Part shown: positions 61,534 through 64,000 of the stretch, one piece after another
How the letters are laid out: each line of letters begins with the position of its first letter
Numbering within the stretch: the stretch's first letter is position 1
NCBI GenBank assembly: GCA_964500895.1
Contig: CAZCQP010000003.1
Location: 40,816-104,815 of the forward strand
From: CAZCQP01 sp964500895
Lineage (GTDB): Bacteria; Bacillota; Clostridia; Lachnospirales; JAISER01
Reading direction: 5' to 3'
DNA: 64,000 bases
The notes under the pieces: generated by a model
What the model was told of the DNA's origin: nothing
The model's input: only the letters and a program-made list of their open reading frames with translations
Databases searched by the model: none
Position numbers and translations under genes: made by a program

Positions 61534-62937
61534 TTAAAATGGGCCGTAGTTTATCATAACAGCAATGATGATAAAAATGGTTTGTGCCACAAACATAAGG
61601 CCAAACACCGGCAAGAAAAATTTATACCATTTGCCGATGGGGACTTTCGTAACACCGCACATAATGGCGCAAGCGCCTGTGGGCCAAATGAGGTTGGAAA
61701 AACCGTCTCCAAATTGGTAGGCCAAAACCGCAATTTGCCGGTTTAATCCTGCCAAGTCTGCCAGAGGAATCATAATAGGCATAATGGCTGTGGCCTGACC
61801 GCTGCCGGAAGGAATAAAGAAATTCAAAATGTTTTGAGCCACCAGCATCAGTTCCCCAACCAGCCAGGCGGGTGCGTTTTGCATGGGCAAGTACAGCGCG
61901 TAAATGATGGAGTCTATAATGCTGCCGGATTGCAGAATAACCAGAATCGTTCGGGAAAACCCTACAACCATGACGGCAATGGCCATTTCGGAGCAGGCCG
62001 TCACCAGGTTTTGCGCAATTTGTTCTGGTGTTTTTTTAGCTATCAACTGGGACAGTATGCCCGATATAATGAAGATGCCGCTCATTTCGTTCAAATACCA
62101 GCCCAACTTTAAGGAGCCAATAACAATGGTAGCCACTGTAGCCACCATGCCTAAAAGCAGCAGCTTATGGGTGCCAGTAAAATTTTGAGATGCTGCGCTT
62201 TGTGTATCCAGCTTGAAGGAGCTGAAATCACAATCTGCCACCACGCTTTTGGACGGGTCTTTCTTAATCATAGCCGCATAGCGCATGACTGTGGCAACGC
62301 TAATAAGGTAAAAGGCAAAAAAGACCACCCAGCGCAACCCTAGCCCGGAAAAGATGGGCAGTTCACCATAAGATTGGGCAATGCCGATGGTAAAAGGATT
62401 GGTGGTGGCAGAAGCAAAACCAACGGCCACAGCCATGCCAGACATACACATGCCCACAATGGCATCGTAGCCCAGGGCAATGGCAAGGGCTACGAAAATG
62501 GGCAAAAGGCCGTAAATGGTTTCAAACTCGCCATAGGTGGAACCGGCTAGGGCAAAAATGAGAAAAATGATTGGAATGAACAGCTTGCTATCTTTGGCTT
62601 TACTGTTCAGCAGCTTGTTAATGGCAGCCGTTAAAGCGCCGCTGCTAACCACAGAGAACACCCAAAAGTAACCAAAAATGATGAGAAAGATAATGGATGC
62701 GCCATTGATAAACCCTTCGGGAATGGCCACAAACAGGCGAAACAGGCTTACAGGGGACTGGTCTACAGGGTTGAAAGCGGTTGCATCCACCATTTCAACA
62801 CCAGTAGACGCGTTGACCATGGTGCCAAACTTACCGGCCGGAACGATGTAGGTTAGCAGCGTGACAAAGCAAATAAGAATAAACAGTACCAGCAAGCTAT
62901 TGGGAAACTTAAACTTCTTCTTACTTTTGCTTTCCAT
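61534..62937 (-). CDS. YfcC-family transporter
   Basis: This 467-aa membrane protein has about 12-13 helices of the YfcC/DcuC-like type (FVTLLTYIVPAGKFGTMVNASTG, SPVSLFRLFVAIPEGFINGA, FFIPSGSGQATAIMPIMIPLADLAGL). Such proteins carry basic amino acids or dicarboxylates; with the adjacent hydrolases, an arginine or ornithine role is likely. ATG 62937 follows GGAGGGG; an in-frame start at 62955 is upstream of it. It is the first gene of the operon, behind a promoter with a palindrome. Confidence 0.87.
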   Translation of the reverse strand: MESKSKKKFKFPNSLLVLFILICFVTLLTYIVPAGKFGTMVNASTGVEMVDATAFNPVDQSPVSLFRLFVAIPEGFINGASIIFLIIFGYFWVFSVVSSGALTAAINKLLNSKAKDSKLFIPIIFLIFALAGSTYGEFETIYGLLPIFVALAIALGYDAIVGMCMSGMAVAVGFASATTNPFTIGIAQSYGELPIFSGLGLRWVVFFAFYLISVATVMRYAAMIKKDPSKSVVADCDFSSFKLDTQSAASQNFTGTHKLLLLGMVATVATIVIGSLKLGWYLNEMSGIFIISGILSQLIAKKTPEQIAQNLVTACSEMAIAVMVVGFSRTILVILQSGSIIDSIIYALYLPMQNAPAWLVGELMLVAQNILNFFIPSGSGQATAIMPIMIPLADLAGLNRQIAVLAYQFGDGFSNLIWPTGACAIMCGVTKVPIGKWYKFFLPVFGLMFVAQTIFIIIAVMINYGPF

Positions 62938-63021
62938 ATGTACCCCTCCACTCATGATTTAGCTATATTCTATAAAATATAGCCCGCTATACCTTGCGAC
63001 TTGCACTTAAAAAAGCCTTTA

Positions 63022-63075
63022 TTAGCACGTGCTAAAAACTAATTATAGTATAATTAATCATATATTAAATGTCAA
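63022..63075 (-). promoter_or_regulatory. Promoter and palindromic operator of the yfcC operon
   Basis: On the minus strand TTGACA (63070-63075) and TATACT (63047-63052) are 17 bp apart, a near-consensus sigma-A promoter. A perfect 14-bp palindrome TTAGCACGTGCTAA (63022-63035) covers the expected transcription start region, the position of a repressor site. A further imperfect palindrome TATATTCTATAAAATATA lies in the leader. The regulator is unknown; the TetR protein encoded at 58268 is a candidate. Confidence 0.72.
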
Positions 63076-63146
63076 TGTAAAGTTTATTGTATTTATTGCT
63101 TAAATTAAGGATGTGGGCTTGTGTATGCTGTGGAAAAACATTCAAT

Positions 63147-63177
63147 AAAAAAACGCCCTGCAAGCAGAGCGGAGGGC
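63147..63177 (-). terminator. Terminator of the LUD-domain gene
   Basis: On the minus strand GCCCT (63177-63173) and AGGGC (63159-63155) form a stem followed by seven T. It overlaps the stop codon of the gene. Confidence 0.65.
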
Positions 63178-63794
63178 TAAAAACCCAGTGTGTCATTCAC
63201 AACAATGACTTTAATTCTATTTTCTATAAATTGCCCGGTGATTAATACGAAATCGTTGCAAATGCGTTGTTTGTGCTTACAGTCTATGCACTGGCCCGTC
63301 CTCGTGCAGGGTGTTTCCTTTTTTAACCTTTTAGCGTCTAGCGGCGCTGCAATTTGCCTTGTGCGTTTAATGGCTGCATCCACGTTTTCAACAATTTTAT
63401 TCAGGCCCACAACAATAATCACTTGTTTAGGCCCGTAAATGATGGGCGCAACCCTACTGCCATTACCATCAATGTTAAATATTTTGCCATCTTCAGTGAT
63501 AGCATTGGAACCAGTGATGAAAGTATCTGCACTAAAATTCTTTAAGTAAATGTCTCGTTTTTCTTCCGATGTTAAATTGGGTTTATACTTATCATAAAAT
63601 ATATAGTTGCCATTTCTTAAAAAGTCGAATACGCCTGTCTGCTCTAATGTAACAGAATCCCCGCATCCAACCGTAGTATTTTCACTAATTAAATTGGTTA
63701 ATAGAGCGATAAGATCATTTTGATTAGAAACAAAGTACCCGGCGATGTTATTGCTTCTTAAATGCTTTATAACAGCTTCAATGCGATTAACCAT
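63177..63794 (-). CDS. LUD-domain protein (DUF162/LutC-like)
   Basis: This 205-aa protein has the LUD fold of lactate-utilisation proteins: IEAVIKHLRSNNIAGYFVSNQNDLIALL, TTVGCGDSVTLEQTGVFDFL, ADTFITGSNAITEDGKIFNIDGNGSRVAPIIYGP and VVGLNKIVENVDAAIKRTRQIAAP. The C-terminus has four Cys (CTRTGQCIDCKHKQRIC), probably binding a metal or Fe-S cluster. ATG 63794 has AAAGGTGAAC upstream. The specific role is unknown. Confidence 0.88.
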   Translation of the reverse strand: MVNRIEAVIKHLRSNNIAGYFVSNQNDLIALLTNLISENTTVGCGDSVTLEQTGVFDFLRNGNYIFYDKYKPNLTSEEKRDIYLKNFSADTFITGSNAITEDGKIFNIDGNGSRVAPIIYGPKQVIIVVGLNKIVENVDAAIKRTRQIAAPLDAKRLKKETPCTRTGQCIDCKHKQRICNDFVLITGQFIENRIKVIVVNDTLGF

Positions 63795-63831
63795 ACGTTC
63801 ACCTTTCGTCAAATGCGCCATAAACAAGCAA

Positions 63832-63855
63832 AAGCGCTCTAAAAACAGAGCGCTT
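63832..63855 (-). terminator. Terminator of the partial gene at the right edge
   Basis: A 9-bp stem AAGCGCTCT / AGAGCGCTT (63832-63840 and 63847-63855) with T-run on the minus strand lies 24 bp after the partial CDS. Confidence 0.7.
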
Positions 63856-63878
63856 ATTGTGTCATTAGGTCAAAATAG

Positions 63879-64000
63879 CTAATTGTGTGCTTTGGGTAAG
63901 CTGCCATCGCCGCCCATCAACGCAACCATTTCTTCAATCCTTTCCAAGGGAAACGGTGGTGCACTTAATGGCTGCATGGCAATACTCATAAGCTTCATGG
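63879..64000 (-). CDS. 3' end of an unidentified CDS
   Basis: The minus strand frame reads KLMSIAMQPLSAPPFPLERI, then EEMVALMGGDGSLPKAHN, to a TAG at 63881-63879. It continues past the window. An in-frame ATG is present near the edge but the ORF may extend. I do not recognise the family. Confidence 0.55.
   Translation of the reverse strand, partial: MKLMSIAMQPLSAPPFPLERIEEMVALMGGDGSLPKAHN

Noticed and set aside
1..64000. tRNA or rRNA genes
   Set aside because: No cloverleaf with a GTTCGA-type arm and no rRNA signature was noticed on either strand; a covariance-model search would be needed to be certain.

Overview
The window looks like a chromosome segment from an anaerobic, spore-forming member of the Clostridia. 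Supporting genes are rubrerythrin, the yqfC-yqfD-phoH-pgpH-ybeY-era-yqzL-recO block, a SipL-type spore morphogenesis protein, a 24-codon spoVM and a split spoIIID. Strong AGGAGG-type ribosome binding sites, many TTG/GTG starts and moderate GC in the core regions fit this. I see no rRNA or tRNA genes and no CRISPR array.

Layout. 0-5 kb: a sugar oxidoreductase and a sugar ABC importer. 5.1-7.5 kb: a large serine recombinase whose stop codon abuts a 5'-truncated feoB fragment. 7.6-12.4 kb: a cyclic-di-GMP HD-GYP response regulator and a giant hybrid histidine kinase. 12.4-35.2 kb: mostly housekeeping and sporulation genes: rubrerythrin, Tex, SipL, TadA, MntP, RecO, YqzL, Era, Udg, YbeY, PgpH, PhoH, YqfD, YqfC, RadC and a cell-wall amidase. 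35.2-36.3 kb: a cluster of very short genes and MITE-like repeats (spoVM, a 46-aa membrane protein, and the first half of spoIIID). 36.3-57.96 kb: a 21.7-kb insertion, AT-rich over most of its length. 57.96-64 kb: the second half of spoIIID, then a TetR regulator and a putative arginine-utilisation operon (RocB-like, amidinohydrolase, YfcC-like), and a LUD-domain protein.

The main discovery is that spoIIID, the mother-cell sporulation regulator, is cut inside its helix-turn-helix. Residues 1-38 lie at 36162-36275 and residues 39-92 at 57961-58122, with 21,685 bp between the two copies of a short shared core (ACATA, then GATGT two bases later). A 511-aa large serine recombinase is encoded at the right edge of the insert, and its stop codon overlaps the core. 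Recombination between the cores would restore a full-length 92-aa SpoIIID reading frame. This is the architecture of the skin element in sigK, but in a different regulator and with a different cargo: a rhamnose-type surface-polysaccharide locus (ABC export pair, two RgpF-like proteins, a pyruvyltransferase-like protein with ten 14-aa repeats, an MBOAT/AlgX-like acetylation pair, rmlC/D/B/A) plus a membrane diguanylate cyclase. A programmed, mother-cell excision is an inference from this architecture.

The recombinase/feoB junction at 6.7 kb has the same geometry (recombinase stop codon at the edge of a gene's 3' fragment), so the left part of the window may belong to a second element whose left end lies outside it. 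Other notable structure: degraded IS5-family and IS256-family relics inside the spoIIID element (both rearranged), an rmlA pseudogene in the rml operon with an intact rmlA 13 kb away, a family of about 170-230 bp MITEs beside sporulation genes, and a six-hairpin array between yqfC and radC.
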